Assembly (NCBI RefSeq): GCF_001907195.1
Contig: NZ_LVWA01000002.1
Location: 434,001 to 498,000, forward strand
Source of the DNA: Pontibacter flavimaris
GTDB taxonomy: Bacteria; Bacteroidota; Bacteroidia; Cytophagales; Hymenobacteraceae
DNA: 64,000 bases
Reading direction: 5' to 3'
Positions 27,329-38,810 of the stretch are shown one piece after another. The position numbers and the translations under genes were made by a program. Within the stretch, counting starts at the first letter, position 1. Each line of letters begins with the position of its first letter. Under the pieces are notes generated by a model that was given only the letters and a program-made list of their open reading frames with translations, was not told the DNA's origin and made no database searches.

Positions 27329-28366
27329 TTACTCCACCTCCAGTTGCACCTCCAGCAGCTCCGAGTGCCCTTTATCATCATCCGACACCACCACCACCTT
27401 ATACGTTCGTTCCTCCCCTTTCAGCACCACCAGAGATTCTGCCTTGCCCCTGTAGGGGGAGCCGTCTTCGTTGGTGAGCTGCACGACCGGCACCGGCAGC
27501 GGGTTAGCGGCATCGGAGGCATAAGGCAGGGCCTTCAGATCAATCGCACCAATAAAGCTCCCGTGCACCTCCCCGTCCTCAATGGCATTGGGCGTATCCT
27601 CCACAGAGGCCGTGAAGAAAAGCTTTCCTTCCAGCGAGCTTGCGCCCGAAAAGCCGGCGCGCACCTGCCCCAGCTGCGGCAGCGCGAAATGGTACAGGGC
27701 AACAGCGGGCATCTCTCCCCGTCCAAGTATAAAATCCTTGAACGCATCGGCCTCGAAACGGAGAAGCGTGTTGGTGCCAGCCCCGAGCGGCCGCTGCAGC
27801 AGGTAAACGTATACTTCATCCATGGCCAGGCCCTCCAGGTTTAGCTGGCCCTCCCGCTCCAGGCGCAGCACCTGCCTGAGGAAAGTATAAAAACGGCTCA
27901 GATCCAGCTCCTGCACCTGCATCTTGTCAGACAGGTTAACCAGGTATCCTTTCGTGCGGGCCGCGCTGGCGCCCGAGCCCAGCAGCAGCAGCAACTCGTC
28001 GCGGCCATACGTAAAGAGGGCCATACTTTCCAGGTCGGGTTTCACATCCTTCGGGATGCGCCCCTTCACAACGCCCGTGGTATCGAAGAGCGGGTAGCGC
28101 TGCACCAACTCATACTTCTCGTTGAGCTGGTAGAGGAAGGGGGAGTCGTCGCCGAGGACGAAGAAAGCGCCCGGCACGTGCGCCAGCCCGGAGGCGGAGG
28201 GCAGCTCCTCGTAAAAAAAGGTGCGCGTGGTACTGGCGGTCAGTTTCAGTTCTTTCATGTGCTCAACGGCTTCACTGGGGCCGGCGCTTGCCTCAGGCGG
28301 CCCGGATTTGCAGGCCTGCAGGAGGAGCAGCGGCATCAGAAAGTATAAAAGGTAGCGGTGCTTCAT
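27329..28366 (-). CDS. DUF6929-like lipoprotein inserted in the nuo locus
   Basis: 345 aa from the ATG at 28366 (M-K-H-R-Y-L-L-Y), giving a lipoprotein signal with lipobox L-Q-A-C. The mature part resembles a beta-propeller of the DUF6929 type: L-P-S-A-S-G-L-A ... V-L-G-D-D-S-P-F-L-Y near residues 55-75 and L-N-L-E-G-L-A-M near 175. Function unknown; no catalytic motif is evident. It runs against the nuo genes, between nuoJ and nuoK, and has nothing to do with complex I as far as the sequence shows. Confidence 0.75.
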   Translation of the reverse strand: MKHRYLLYFLMPLLLLQACKSGPPEASAGPSEAVEHMKELKLTASTTRTFFYEELPSASGLAHVPGAFFVLGDDSPFLYQLNEKYELVQRYPLFDTTGVVKGRIPKDVKPDLESMALFTYGRDELLLLLGSGASAARTKGYLVNLSDKMQVQELDLSRFYTFLRQVLRLEREGQLNLEGLAMDEVYVYLLQRPLGAGTNTLLRFEADAFKDFILGRGEMPAVALYHFALPQLGQVRAGFSGASSLEGKLFFTASVEDTPNAIEDGEVHGSFIGAIDLKALPYASDAANPLPVPVVQLTNEDGSPYRGKAESLVVLKGEERTYKVVVVSDDDKGHSELLEVQLEVE

Positions 28367-28538
28367 AAAGTATAAAGTATAACTCCCATAGCTACGCAAA
28401 CAGTACCCAAAAGTATAATCCGCCGCCTCATCCGGAACCAGAAAAGGTAATTTCAGGGAATATGAAAGGATTGCCTGAGAAATGGGAAAATACTGTGTAG
28501 CAATGCCCCTGCAGGGCCAATAAGAATAGGAAATATGT

Positions 28539-28569
28539 TATGGTTTTTACAAAAATGGGGATAACTTTG
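28539..28569 (+). promoter_or_regulatory. Candidate promoter of nuoK-N
   Basis: TATG (a 3-of-4 match to TTTG) at 28539-28542, 19 bases, then a perfect TAACTTTG at 28562-28569. The start of nuoK is 53 bases downstream. Needed because nuoJ ends in a strong terminator. Confidence 0.55.
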
Positions 28570-28622
28570 CGACTTGATTTTAGGATCGAATTTTAAGAGT
28601 AATACGTTCAGTCACACAGAAA

Positions 28623-28952
28623 ATGAACAATATACCTGAGGTCATCCGGACCATTCCATTAGACTATTACCTTTATTTCAGCGCGGCTCTTTTCGTTATC
28701 GGTGTCATCGGAGTGCTCACACGCCGCAACGCCATCGTGATCTTCATGTGTATCGAGCTGATGCTGAATTCGGTGAACCTGCTGCTCACGGCCATGGCCT
28801 CGTACCGGGGCGACACCAACGCGCAGGTGTTCGTCTTCTTTATCATGGCGGTTGCCGCCGCGGAAGTAACCGTTGGCCTGGCCATCATCGTGATGACCTA
28901 CCGCAACATCCGCTCTACCGATGTACAACTGCTGAACTACCTGAAGTGGTAA
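28623..28952 (+). CDS. nuoK: NADH-quinone oxidoreductase subunit K
   Basis: 109 aa, three transmembrane helices, with the channel glutamates in C-I-E-L-M-L-N (helix 2) and A-A-A-E-V-T-V-G (helix 3). Antiporter-like subunit of the proton-pumping arm. Opens the second part of the nuo locus with its own promoter. Confidence 0.95.
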   Translation: MNNIPEVIRTIPLDYYLYFSAALFVIGVIGVLTRRNAIVIFMCIELMLNSVNLLLTAMASYRGDTNAQVFVFFIMAVAAAEVTVGLAIIVMTYRNIRSTDVQLLNYLKW

Positions 28953-28992
28953 CAGCCCTAACATACGCTGAATAGCTTTAACTTTTATACTG

Positions 28993-30957
<1,965 letters not shown>

Positions 30958-30969
30958 GGTTCTTAGAAG

Positions 30970-32421
30970 ATGATTACAGCTCTATTACTTTTCTGGCCTG
31001 CCCTTGCCGCGCTTCTGGTGCTGCTTATAAAGGGACAGGGTGCCAAGAAAGTGGCTTTTGTAGCAGCGCTCGTAGAATTTGCGTTGTCACTTTTCGCTCT
31101 CTCAGCATTCGACACCCAAAGCGGTGCCACCCAGCTCGCCCTTAGCTTACCCTGGATTGAAAGTGCCGGCATCAGCTTCAGCATTGGTATGGACGGCATC
31201 AGCCTGCTGATGGTCCTGCTCACGACCTTCCTGGTGCCGCTGATCATACTTTCGTCCTACAAGCACGCCTATAAGAACCCGAACGCGTTCTACGCGCTCA
31301 TCCTGTTCATGCAAACCGGCCTGATCGGTGTGTTTGTGGCCATGGATGCCTTCCTGTTCTACTTTATGTGGGAGGTGGCGCTTATCCCGATCTACTTTAT
31401 CGCTGCGGTTTGGGGCAGTGCCAACCGCATCCGCGTTACGATCAAGTTCTTCGTGTATACGATCCTAGGCTCGCTGTTCATGCTGGCTGCCTTCGTGTAC
31501 CTGTACCTGCAAACCCCGGGCACGCATTCCTCTGATGTAAACGCGTTCTACCAGTTATCTCTCTCAAGCGAGTCGCAGAGCTGGATCTTCTGGTTCCTCT
31601 TCGTCGCCTTTGCTATCAAGATGCCGGTGTTCCCGTTCCATACCTGGCAGCCGGACACCTACACGGAGTCGCCTGCGCAGGGCACCATGCTGCTTTCAGG
31701 CATCATGTTGAAAATGGGCATCTACGGCGTGCTGCGCTGGTTGCTGCCTGTGGTGCCCTACGGCGTAAGCCAGTGGGATGAGGTAGTGCTAGTGCTGGCT
31801 ATTATCGGCATCGTGTACGGCTCTATCATTGCCATTCGCCAGCGTGACCTGAAGCGCCTGGTGGCCTACTCCTCGATTGCGCACGTGGGCCTGATCGCCG
31901 CCGGTATCTTCACCCTGAACGAGCAGGGCCTGCAGGGCGGCGTTATCCAGATGCTGAGCCACGGTGTCAACGTGGTGGGCCTGTTCTTCATCATCGACAT
32001 CATCTTCAGCCGCACCAACACCCGGGAGATCACCAGCCTGGGCGGCATCACGCAGAATGCCAAACTGCTGTCCATCTTCTTTATGGTCTTGCTGCTTGGC
32101 GCCATCGGACTTCCGCTGACAAACGGCTTTGTGGGTGAGTTCCTGCTGCTGTCGGGCGTGTTCCAGTACAATGCCTGGTTTGGCGGTGTGGCCGGCCTGA
32201 CGATCATACTTGCCGCCGTGTACATGCTGCGCATGTTCCAGGGGGTGATGTTCGGCACGAAGTCTGAGTTGACGGCCAGCTTCACGGACCTGACCCTGAA
32301 CGAGAAGGCGGTGCTGATTCCGCTGGTGGTGATGGTTTTCTGGATCGGCCTGTTCCCTAACACGTTCCTGAGCATCTCGGAGCCTGCCGTGAACAACCTG
32401 CTGAGCATCATTAACCGCTAA
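30970..32421 (+). CDS. nuoM: NADH-quinone oxidoreductase subunit M
   Basis: 483 aa antiporter-like subunit with about 14 helices. Helix-5 glutamate is Glu135 in M-W-E-V-A-L-I-P-I-Y; the conserved F-P-F-H-T-W-Q-P-D and L-V-A-Y-S-S-I-A-H follow. Twelve bases behind nuoL. Ile-Ile-Leu is written ATC ATA CTT twice. Confidence 0.95.
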   Translation: MITALLLFWPALAALLVLLIKGQGAKKVAFVAALVEFALSLFALSAFDTQSGATQLALSLPWIESAGISFSIGMDGISLLMVLLTTFLVPLIILSSYKHAYKNPNAFYALILFMQTGLIGVFVAMDAFLFYFMWEVALIPIYFIAAVWGSANRIRVTIKFFVYTILGSLFMLAAFVYLYLQTPGTHSSDVNAFYQLSLSSESQSWIFWFLFVAFAIKMPVFPFHTWQPDTYTESPAQGTMLLSGIMLKMGIYGVLRWLLPVVPYGVSQWDEVVLVLAIIGIVYGSIIAIRQRDLKRLVAYSSIAHVGLIAAGIFTLNEQGLQGGVIQMLSHGVNVVGLFFIIDIIFSRTNTREITSLGGITQNAKLLSIFFMVLLLGAIGLPLTNGFVGEFLLLSGVFQYNAWFGGVAGLTIILAAVYMLRMFQGVMFGTKSELTASFTDLTLNEKAVLIPLVVMVFWIGLFPNTFLSISEPAVNNLLSIINR

Positions 32422-32462
32422 GCGGCTCTTAAGAATAAAGCGTTTTACAGAAATACGACGAC

Positions 32463-33851
32463 ATGACCTCGATCATACTTCTATCTGTGTTTGGTATCAT
32501 TAACCTCTTTGCAGGGTTTGCAAAGAACAAGCAGGTGCTGCTGCCGCTGGTGCTGGTGTTTTTAGCAGTGGTGTTTGGCGTGAACCTGCTGGACTGGAAC
32601 GATACGCAGACCTACTTCAGCAACATGCTGACCGTGGACAACTATGCCGTGGCTTTCACCGGCATCATGACCCTGACCACGCTGCTGCTGCTGCCCTTCT
32701 CGCAGCGCTACATCGATAAAGGCGACTCGAACCTGGCCGAGTACTACTCGCTGCTGCTCTTTTCGTTGGTGGGCGCCGTGATGATGGTGGGCTACGAGAA
32801 CCTGATCATGCTCTTTATCGGTGTGGAGATCCTCTCTATCGCCATGTATGTGCTGGCCGGAAGCGACAAAAGCAGCCTGCGCTCTAACGAGGCGGCCCTG
32901 AAGTACTTCCTGATGGGCTCTTTCTTTACCGGCATCATGCTGTTTGGCATCGCGATGATCTACGGCGCCACCGGCACGTTCAACATCACCGAGATTGGCG
33001 CTGCGCAGGCCGGACTCGGAGCCGACGGTGTGATGGACAGCATGTTTGTGCTGGGCATCCTGGTTCTGGTGATTGGTATCTCCTTCAAGATCTCCGCTGC
33101 CCCGTTTCACTTCTGGGCACCTGATGTGTACGATGGTACCCCGACCTTCTTTACCGCCTTCATGTCCACCGTGGTGAAAACCGCTGGCGTGGCAGCGTTC
33201 TACAAGTTAATGGCGGCTGCCTTTGCGGCTTCCTATGCCGCCTGGTTCCCCACGCTGGTGGCCATTACCGTGCTCACGCTGGTGGTGGGCAACATCGGTG
33301 CCGTAATACAGACGAGCTTTAAGCGCATGCTGGCTTACTCCAGTATCTCGCATGCCGGCTACATGCTCATGGCGCTGGTAGCCTTCAACGAGTCTTCCGA
33401 CACTTCCATCCTGTTCTACTCCGCGGCTTACTCCGCGGCCACCATCGCCGCCTTTGGGGTGCTGAAACTGGTGCAGGACCAGCAGAGAAGCGCCGACTAT
33501 GAGGCCTTTAACGGACTGGGCAAGACAAACCCGCTGCTGGCTTTCTCCATGACGGTATCGATGCTCTCCCTAGGTGGTATCCCGCTCACGGCTGGTTTCT
33601 TCGGAAAGTTCTTCGTGTTCTCCGCCCTGCTGCAGAACCCAGACATGCTGTGGCTGGTGGTGCTGGCCGTTATACTTGCCGCAGTAGGTATCTACTACTA
33701 CTTCCGTGTGGTGATTGCCATGTACATGCAGCCGGCCGCAAACCAGAAACCCGTACGTGTCGAGAGCTTCACCGCTTTCACGCTCATCGTTTTAACTATC
33801 CTGACCATACTACTAGGTATAGCCCCTGCGCTGGTTAGCGAGCTGCTCTAG
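32463..33851 (+). CDS. nuoN: NADH-quinone oxidoreductase subunit N
   Basis: 462 aa antiporter-like subunit. Glu122 in G-V-E-I-L-S-I-A-M-Y is the helix-5 proton-path residue; F-H-F-W-A-P-D-V-Y-D-G and L-A-Y-S-S-I-S-H-A-G-Y follow. Last nuo gene; the transcript ends at the hairpin 25 bases later. Confidence 0.95.
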   Translation: MTSIILLSVFGIINLFAGFAKNKQVLLPLVLVFLAVVFGVNLLDWNDTQTYFSNMLTVDNYAVAFTGIMTLTTLLLLPFSQRYIDKGDSNLAEYYSLLLFSLVGAVMMVGYENLIMLFIGVEILSIAMYVLAGSDKSSLRSNEAALKYFLMGSFFTGIMLFGIAMIYGATGTFNITEIGAAQAGLGADGVMDSMFVLGILVLVIGISFKISAAPFHFWAPDVYDGTPTFFTAFMSTVVKTAGVAAFYKLMAAAFAASYAAWFPTLVAITVLTLVVGNIGAVIQTSFKRMLAYSSISHAGYMLMALVAFNESSDTSILFYSAAYSAATIAAFGVLKLVQDQQRSADYEAFNGLGKTNPLLAFSMTVSMLSLGGIPLTAGFFGKFFVFSALLQNPDMLWLVVLAVILAAVGIYYYFRVVIAMYMQPAANQKPVRVESFTAFTLIVLTILTILLGIAPALVSELL

Positions 33852-33875
33852 TACAAGATTTATACTTTATAAGGA

Positions 33876-33905
33876 AAGGCTGCCTGCATAGGGCAGCCTT
33901 TTTTG
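33876..33905 (+). terminator. Terminator of nuoK-N
   Basis: AAGGCTGCC / GGGCAGCCTT followed by a long T run, downstream of nuoN. Confidence 0.88.
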
Positions 33906-34060
33906 TTTTTAATGAGCGGTAGCAGGCAATCAAAGAAGCTTCCTATCCGCGCTCATACACTGCACCGCCACAAAGTGTACTGAAGCTTTTTAACTGCTCA
34001 ACGAAGTGTAAAATCCGTAAAGCCCGACACGGCGGTTACACAAACACCTTTCAACACCAG

Positions 34061-34150
34061 TTATCCACATATCCACACTCCTATGGCCATTTATACTTTA
34101 GAGGGTGGATAAAGGCTGATTTTATACTCTAATCCACACAGTTATCCACA
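34061..34150. promoter_or_regulatory. Cluster of DnaA-box-like 9-mers
   Basis: Five near-consensus boxes lie within 90 bases of an AT-rich non-coding stretch: TTATCCACA at 34061-34069 and 34142-34150 (perfect), ATATCCACA at 34069-34077 and TAATCCACA at 34130-34138 (one mismatch each), and GGTGGATAA at 34104-34112 (reverse strand, one mismatch). No protein gene overlaps them. The dense spacing is typical of replication origins or DnaA-binding control loci. The rest of the spacer 33906-34181 shows no gene. Confidence 0.65.
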
Positions 34151-34181
34151 TTATCGATACTCTAAAGTATGAATTGAGGGT

Positions 34182-34219
34182 AAAAAAAAGGCCTGCCACT
34201 GAAAATAGCGGCAGGCCTT
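34182..34219 (-). terminator. Terminator of aspS
   Basis: AAGGCCTGCC / GGCAGGCCTT; read on the minus strand it runs into eight T. Confidence 0.87.
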
Positions 34220-34243
34220 CTATAAGCTGTGGCGAAACAACTG

Positions 34244-36004
34244 TTACTTGTGCGGCAGCTGTTTCATGTTTATGTGTAACTCGTCGAGCTGTGCGTCAGC
34301 GATCGGGGCCGGGGCATCGATCATTACGTCGCGGCCGGAGTTGTTCTTCGGGAAGGCAATGTAGTCGCGGATGGAGTCGGAGCCGCCGAAGAGCGAGCAC
34401 AGGCGGTCGAAACCGAAGGCGATGCCCCCGTGCGGCGGCGCGCCATACTCAAACGCGCTCATCAGGAAGCCAAACTGCGCCTCGGCCTCTGCCTTGGAGA
34501 AGCCCAGCAAACGGAACATCTGCTCCTGCAAACGGCGGTTGTGGATACGGATAGAGCCGCCTCCTACCTCTACCCCGTTGATCACCATGTCATAGGCATT
34601 GGCACGGATATCGCCTGGGCGGTCGTCGATGAGTTCGATGTCCTCCAGCTTCGGCGAGGTGAACGGATGGTGCATGGCATGGTAGCGCTTGCTATCCTCG
34701 TCCCACTCCAATAGCGGGAAGTCCACTACCCACAGCGGCGCAAACACGTTCTTGTCGCGCAGGCCCAGGCGGGTGCCCATCTCCAGGCGCAGCTCATTCA
34801 GGGCCTTGCGGGTTCTGTCGGCATCGCCGGCCAGTATAAGGATAAGGTCGCCGGGTTTGGCGTTAAAGGCCGCGGCCCATGCCTCCAGATCCTCGGGAGA
34901 ATAGAATTTATCAACTGATGACTTAACGCTGCCATCCTCGTTCACGCGGGCATATACCAAGCCGGTGGCACCGATCTGCGGGCGCTTCACAAAGTCCGTC
35001 AGCTCATCCACCTGCTTGCGGGTGTAGCCGGCGGCTCCCTGGGCGCAGATCCCTACTACCAGTTCGGCATCGTCAAACACCTTAAAGCCCTTGTTCTTCA
35101 CCAGCGGGTTGAGCTCCACAAAACGCATCTCGAAGCGCGTATCCGGCTTATCGGAGCCGTAGAACTTCATGGCGTCGGCGTAGGTCATGCGCGGCAGCTT
35201 ACCAATGTGAACGCCTTTTACCTTCTCAAAGAGATAGGTGATAAAACCCTCAAAGGTATGAAGGATGTCCTCCTGCGTCACGAAAGACATTTCGCAGTCT
35301 ATCTGGGTGAACTCCGGCTGGCGGTCGGCGCGCAGGTCCTCGTCGCGGAAGCACTTCACGATCTGGAAGTACTTGTCGAAGCCCGATACCATCAGCAGCT
35401 GCTTAAACGTTTGGGGCGACTGGGGCAGGGCATAGAACTCGCCCGGGTTCATGCGGCTGGGCACCACGAAGTCGCGGGCACCCTCCGGCGTGGACTTGAT
35501 CAGCACAGGGGTTTCCACCTCTATAAAATCAATGCCGTTGAGGTAGTCGCGGGTGGCGCGCATCATGCGGTGGCGCAGCTCCAGGTTGCGGCGCACCGGG
35601 GCGCGGCGCAGGTCCAGGTACCGGTACTTCATGCGCAGGTCGTCGCCGCCGTCCGTCTCGTCCTCGATCAGAAAAGGCGGAAGTTTAGAGGGGTTCAGCA
35701 CCACAATCTTGGAGACGTGCAGCTCAATGTCACCGGTAGGGATCTTGTCGTTCTTGGAGTAGCGCTCCACTACCCTGCCGATCACCTTCACCACATACTC
35801 CCGGCCCAGGTTACGCGCCTGCTCCATAATGGCGGCCGGCGTAAAGCCCTCTTCCATGGTCAGCTGCGTGATGCCGTAGCGGTCGCGCAGGTCTACCCAC
35901 AGCATGCCGCCCTTGTCGCGGAGGCGCTGCACCCAACCCGTTAATATTACCTCTTCGCCAACGTTGTCCAGGCGAAGCTCGCCGCAAGTATGTGTTCGGA
36001 ACAT
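34244..36004 (-). CDS. aspS: Aspartyl-tRNA synthetase
   Basis: 586 aa from the ATG at 36004 ([10 protein letters not shown]), the family's usual N-terminus; the frame continues ten codons upstream. Class II synthetase that charges tRNA-Asp. Domain order: OB-fold anticodon domain (1-110), catalytic core with motif 2 [16 protein letters not shown], a bacterial GAD insertion, and motif 3 G-I-A-F-G-F-D-R-L. Lies 73 bases downstream of the phosphodiesterase gene on the same strand, but a perfect -7 box precedes it. Confidence 0.96.
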   Translation of the reverse strand: MFRTHTCGELRLDNVGEEVILTGWVQRLRDKGGMLWVDLRDRYGITQLTMEEGFTPAAIMEQARNLGREYVVKVIGRVVERYSKNDKIPTGDIELHVSKIVVLNPSKLPPFLIEDETDGGDDLRMKYRYLDLRRAPVRRNLELRHRMMRATRDYLNGIDFIEVETPVLIKSTPEGARDFVVPSRMNPGEFYALPQSPQTFKQLLMVSGFDKYFQIVKCFRDEDLRADRQPEFTQIDCEMSFVTQEDILHTFEGFITYLFEKVKGVHIGKLPRMTYADAMKFYGSDKPDTRFEMRFVELNPLVKNKGFKVFDDAELVVGICAQGAAGYTRKQVDELTDFVKRPQIGATGLVYARVNEDGSVKSSVDKFYSPEDLEAWAAAFNAKPGDLILILAGDADRTRKALNELRLEMGTRLGLRDKNVFAPLWVVDFPLLEWDEDSKRYHAMHHPFTSPKLEDIELIDDRPGDIRANAYDMVINGVEVGGGSIRIHNRRLQEQMFRLLGFSKAEAEAQFGFLMSAFEYGAPPHGGIAFGFDRLCSLFGGSDSIRDYIAFPKNNSGRDVMIDAPAPIADAQLDELHINMKQLPHK

Positions 36005-36031
36005 AGTATGATCTACTTCTATAGTTTTATG

Positions 36032-36039
36032 CAAATGTA
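36032..36039 (-). promoter_or_regulatory. Candidate -7 element of aspS
   Basis: On the minus strand TACATTTG, an exact TAnnTTTG, about 28 bases before the ATG at 36004. No good -33 partner was found. Confidence 0.4.
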
Positions 36040-36077
36040 ATAATCTTAGCCTTGGTTTGCCTTATCCGCCGCAAATG

Positions 36078-36941
36078 TTACTCCAGCATCTGGCGCGCGG
36101 CGGCCACGTTATCCACTTGGATGGCGTCGGGCTGCATGTTGATCATGCGGGCGATGCGGGAGCGCGACTTGCCACCGAAGAGCGCCACTTGCAGCCCCTG
36201 CTCCTTTGCCCGCTGCACCTGCCCGGCCGAGATGTCGCGCCCGTTGGCGCAGATGCCCTGCAATTGGTTGTGCTGCGCCTCCCGGAGCGCCTGCTCGAAG
36301 TCCCCGGCGGTGTCGATCATCAGTTGTGCCTGGGGCTCCACCTCCCGGAAAGCTTTCAGGAAAGCAGGGCTGGGCGAGATGAACGTCATTCGTTCCAAAG
36401 GATAATCATACTTACGCAACAAGGCCATCAGTGTCTGAGCATAATACAAATGGCGGCCCGGGTTCTGGTTGCGCAGGTCCAGGTGCAGGTAAGGCAGCTC
36501 GGGGTAAGCGGCAAAGCGCTGTAGCAGCGCCTCCAGCGTGATGATCTCCTCCTGGTGGAAAAGGTCGTAGAAAAAGCCGCCCCTATACTTCAGGCCCACC
36601 ACCCCGGCAGCCGGCAGGTCATCGATAATGCCCTCCGCCCTGGTCATACTCTCCAGCGTGACGTCGTGGTAAAGTATAGGCACGCCGTCCTGGCTCAGCT
36701 GCACGTCCACCTCCACGCCGTCGGCGCCGTTCTCCTCCATCGCCTTTACAATAGAGGCCATGCTGTTGGAGGGCAGCGGGTTAAACGGGTTCAGGGGCGA
36801 CAGGAAACCGGAGCCGGCGTGGCCCAGCACCAGCACATCCTGATACTCTACTCTGTCGTGGCGGCGCATCAGCCATACGGTAGTGGCCAGGCCTAGCAGC
36901 ACAAACGCAAGTATAAACAGCCGGATTCTCCGCTTCAGCAT
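36078..36941 (-). CDS. Glycerophosphodiester phosphodiesterase family protein
   Basis: 287 aa with an N-terminal membrane anchor or signal (residues 7-24). GDPD fold: V-L-G-H-A-G-S-G (catalytic His), then G-V-E-V-D-V-Q-L-S-Q-D-G-V-P-I-L-Y-H-D with the metal-binding Glu/Asp and second His. Hydrolyses glycerophosphodiesters to glycerol-3-phosphate and an alcohol, probably in the periplasm. Possibly co-transcribed with aspS. Confidence 0.87.
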   Translation of the reverse strand: MLKRRIRLFILAFVLLGLATTVWLMRRHDRVEYQDVLVLGHAGSGFLSPLNPFNPLPSNSMASIVKAMEENGADGVEVDVQLSQDGVPILYHDVTLESMTRAEGIIDDLPAAGVVGLKYRGGFFYDLFHQEEIITLEALLQRFAAYPELPYLHLDLRNQNPGRHLYYAQTLMALLRKYDYPLERMTFISPSPAFLKAFREVEPQAQLMIDTAGDFEQALREAQHNQLQGICANGRDISAGQVQRAKEQGLQVALFGGKSRSRIARMINMQPDAIQVDNVAAARQMLE

Positions 36942-37045
36942 GTGGTATAAAGGGGCCTTGATTTAGAATAATCGGATTAAAAAGCGAAGGTAATACAGAT
37001 AAAGTATAAATACCGTTAAATTTGCACCCGCACATACCCCGCCGC

Positions 37046-38677
37046 ATGCAAAACACCACGAGAACTACCGTAGCCAAGGCCTTTACCGCCGATGCCGAGA
37101 CGCTGGGACAACCGCAGGAGCGTTACCTTATCCCGCTTTCCACAATTCTTCTCATCGCGCTGGCCATACGCCTGGTGGCCGCTTTCTTCTCCAAGGGTTT
37201 TGCCTTCAGCGATGACCATTTCGACGTGATCACGATTGCGCAGGGCTGGCTGGACGGTTTCCCGCTGTGGCTGAACGAGCCGATGCCGCCACGCCACAGC
37301 ATGCTGTACGTGCTCATTCACTATACCATATTTTATACCTTGGAGGCCATGGGCATTTTTAGCCCAGAGGTGAAAATGACGGTGGTGCGCTTGGCGCATG
37401 CGTTGTACTCGCTGCTGGTGGTATACTTTGGTTATAAACTCACGGAGCGGCTCTCTAACAAGGCGAACGCGCGCATGGTGGGGCTGATGCTGGCGCTGGT
37501 GTGGTTTATGCCCTTCATGAGCGTGCGCAACCTGGTGGAGATGGTGTGCATTCCGCCGTACCTGGCTGCTTTTTACCTGATGGTGAAGGAGGAACAGGAA
37601 GGGCAGAAACGCTGGCTGCCCTACTTCTGGGCCGGCGCATTGTTTGCCCTGGCCTTCGTGTTCCGCTACCACACGGTGCTGTTCGGGGCCGGGGCCGGGC
37701 TGGTGCTGCTCTACCAGCATAAGTGGCGCGAGGCGGTGGCGGTGCTGCTGGGCTTTCTGGTGGCGGCGTTCCTGGTGCAAGGCGTGATCGACATCATTTT
37801 CTTCGACTATCCCTTCCACTCCCTCGTGGCTTACTACCAGTATAATTCCGCGCACGCCAACGACTTCAGCTCGGGCCCTGTGTACCGTTTTGCCCTGACC
37901 ATACTTGGTTTCCTGGTGCCGCCGGTAAGCGCTTTCCTGGTGGTGGGCTACACGCGCACGGCCAGGCTGGCCCCTGCCCTTTTCTGGGGCGGGTTGATCT
38001 TCTTTGTAGCGCACTCGCTGTTCCCCAACAAGCAGGAGCGCTTTATACTTCCGCTGCTCCCCCTCATCATGATCCTGGGCGTAATCGGTTGGCAACAGTT
38101 TGTCAGAGGCTCTACGTTCTGGCAAAACCGCCGCAAGCTGTTGGCTGCCTCCTGGATATTCTTCTGGGTGCTGAACCTGCTGGCTACCGTGGGCATGGCC
38201 CTTACCTACACCAAGAAGAGCCGTGTGGCTCCGTTGGTATACCTCTCCCAGAAGCAGGAAATGGACGGCGTGGTGCTGGAGTTTGGCAACCACAGCGTTA
38301 AAAAGCCGCCGCTCTTCTACCTGGGCCGTACCAGCGCCGTGTACGATAAGTACATTATTGATGAAGACATGGTATGGGAGGAGTACCTGCAGGGGCAAAA
38401 GCAGCTTCCTGAGGACTTTGTGATGGCTTATACTTTAAACAAAGATAAAACGCCGCAGGAGCTGCAGCAGGAGATAAATGCCTCGCCTTATAAGCCGGAT
38501 TTTGTAGTGGTGGTAGGGACGAAGGACATGGAGGAACGCATGGCCCGCCTGCAGCAGCTTTTCCCGAACCTGGAGCTGGACCACACCATCAACCCCTCGC
38601 TCTACGACAGGCTATTGCACCTGCTAAACCCGCGTGTGCATAAGGATGAGCATGTGCAGATTTATGAGGTGAGGTAA
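37046..38677 (+). CDS. Polytopic membrane glycosyltransferase, GT-C (ArnT/PMT-like)
   Basis: 543 aa from the ATG at 37046; a TTG 24 bases upstream extends the frame. About ten transmembrane helices and an extracytoplasmic loop after helix 1 with the acidic pair F-S-D-D-H-F-D, as in GT-C enzymes that use polyprenyl-phosphate sugars. The C-terminal 150 residues are soluble. Donor and acceptor cannot be told. Divergent from the phosphodiesterase gene. Confidence 0.7.
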   Translation: MQNTTRTTVAKAFTADAETLGQPQERYLIPLSTILLIALAIRLVAAFFSKGFAFSDDHFDVITIAQGWLDGFPLWLNEPMPPRHSMLYVLIHYTIFYTLEAMGIFSPEVKMTVVRLAHALYSLLVVYFGYKLTERLSNKANARMVGLMLALVWFMPFMSVRNLVEMVCIPPYLAAFYLMVKEEQEGQKRWLPYFWAGALFALAFVFRYHTVLFGAGAGLVLLYQHKWREAVAVLLGFLVAAFLVQGVIDIIFFDYPFHSLVAYYQYNSAHANDFSSGPVYRFALTILGFLVPPVSAFLVVGYTRTARLAPALFWGGLIFFVAHSLFPNKQERFILPLLPLIMILGVIGWQQFVRGSTFWQNRRKLLAASWIFFWVLNLLATVGMALTYTKKSRVAPLVYLSQKQEMDGVVLEFGNHSVKKPPLFYLGRTSAVYDKYIIDEDMVWEEYLQGQKQLPEDFVMAYTLNKDKTPQELQQEINASPYKPDFVVVVGTKDMEERMARLQQLFPNLELDHTINPSLYDRLLHLLNPRVHKDEHVQIYEVR

Positions 38678-38810
38678 TGGAGTTGCTTCCGGCAAGCTCA
38701 TTTCTAAACTAATGTTTTACTATGATGATGAGTCTCTGACTTGATTGGCTTGAAAAGTCATACTTATACTTCAGCCAAACTTTTATACTTGCCGGCTCAT
38801 ACTTTATACT

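Noticed and set aside
34061..34150. Calling the DnaA-box cluster the replication origin outright
   Set aside because: Genes on both sides point towards it and no replication gene is adjacent. Only whole-chromosome skew could decide, so it is given as a candidate site.
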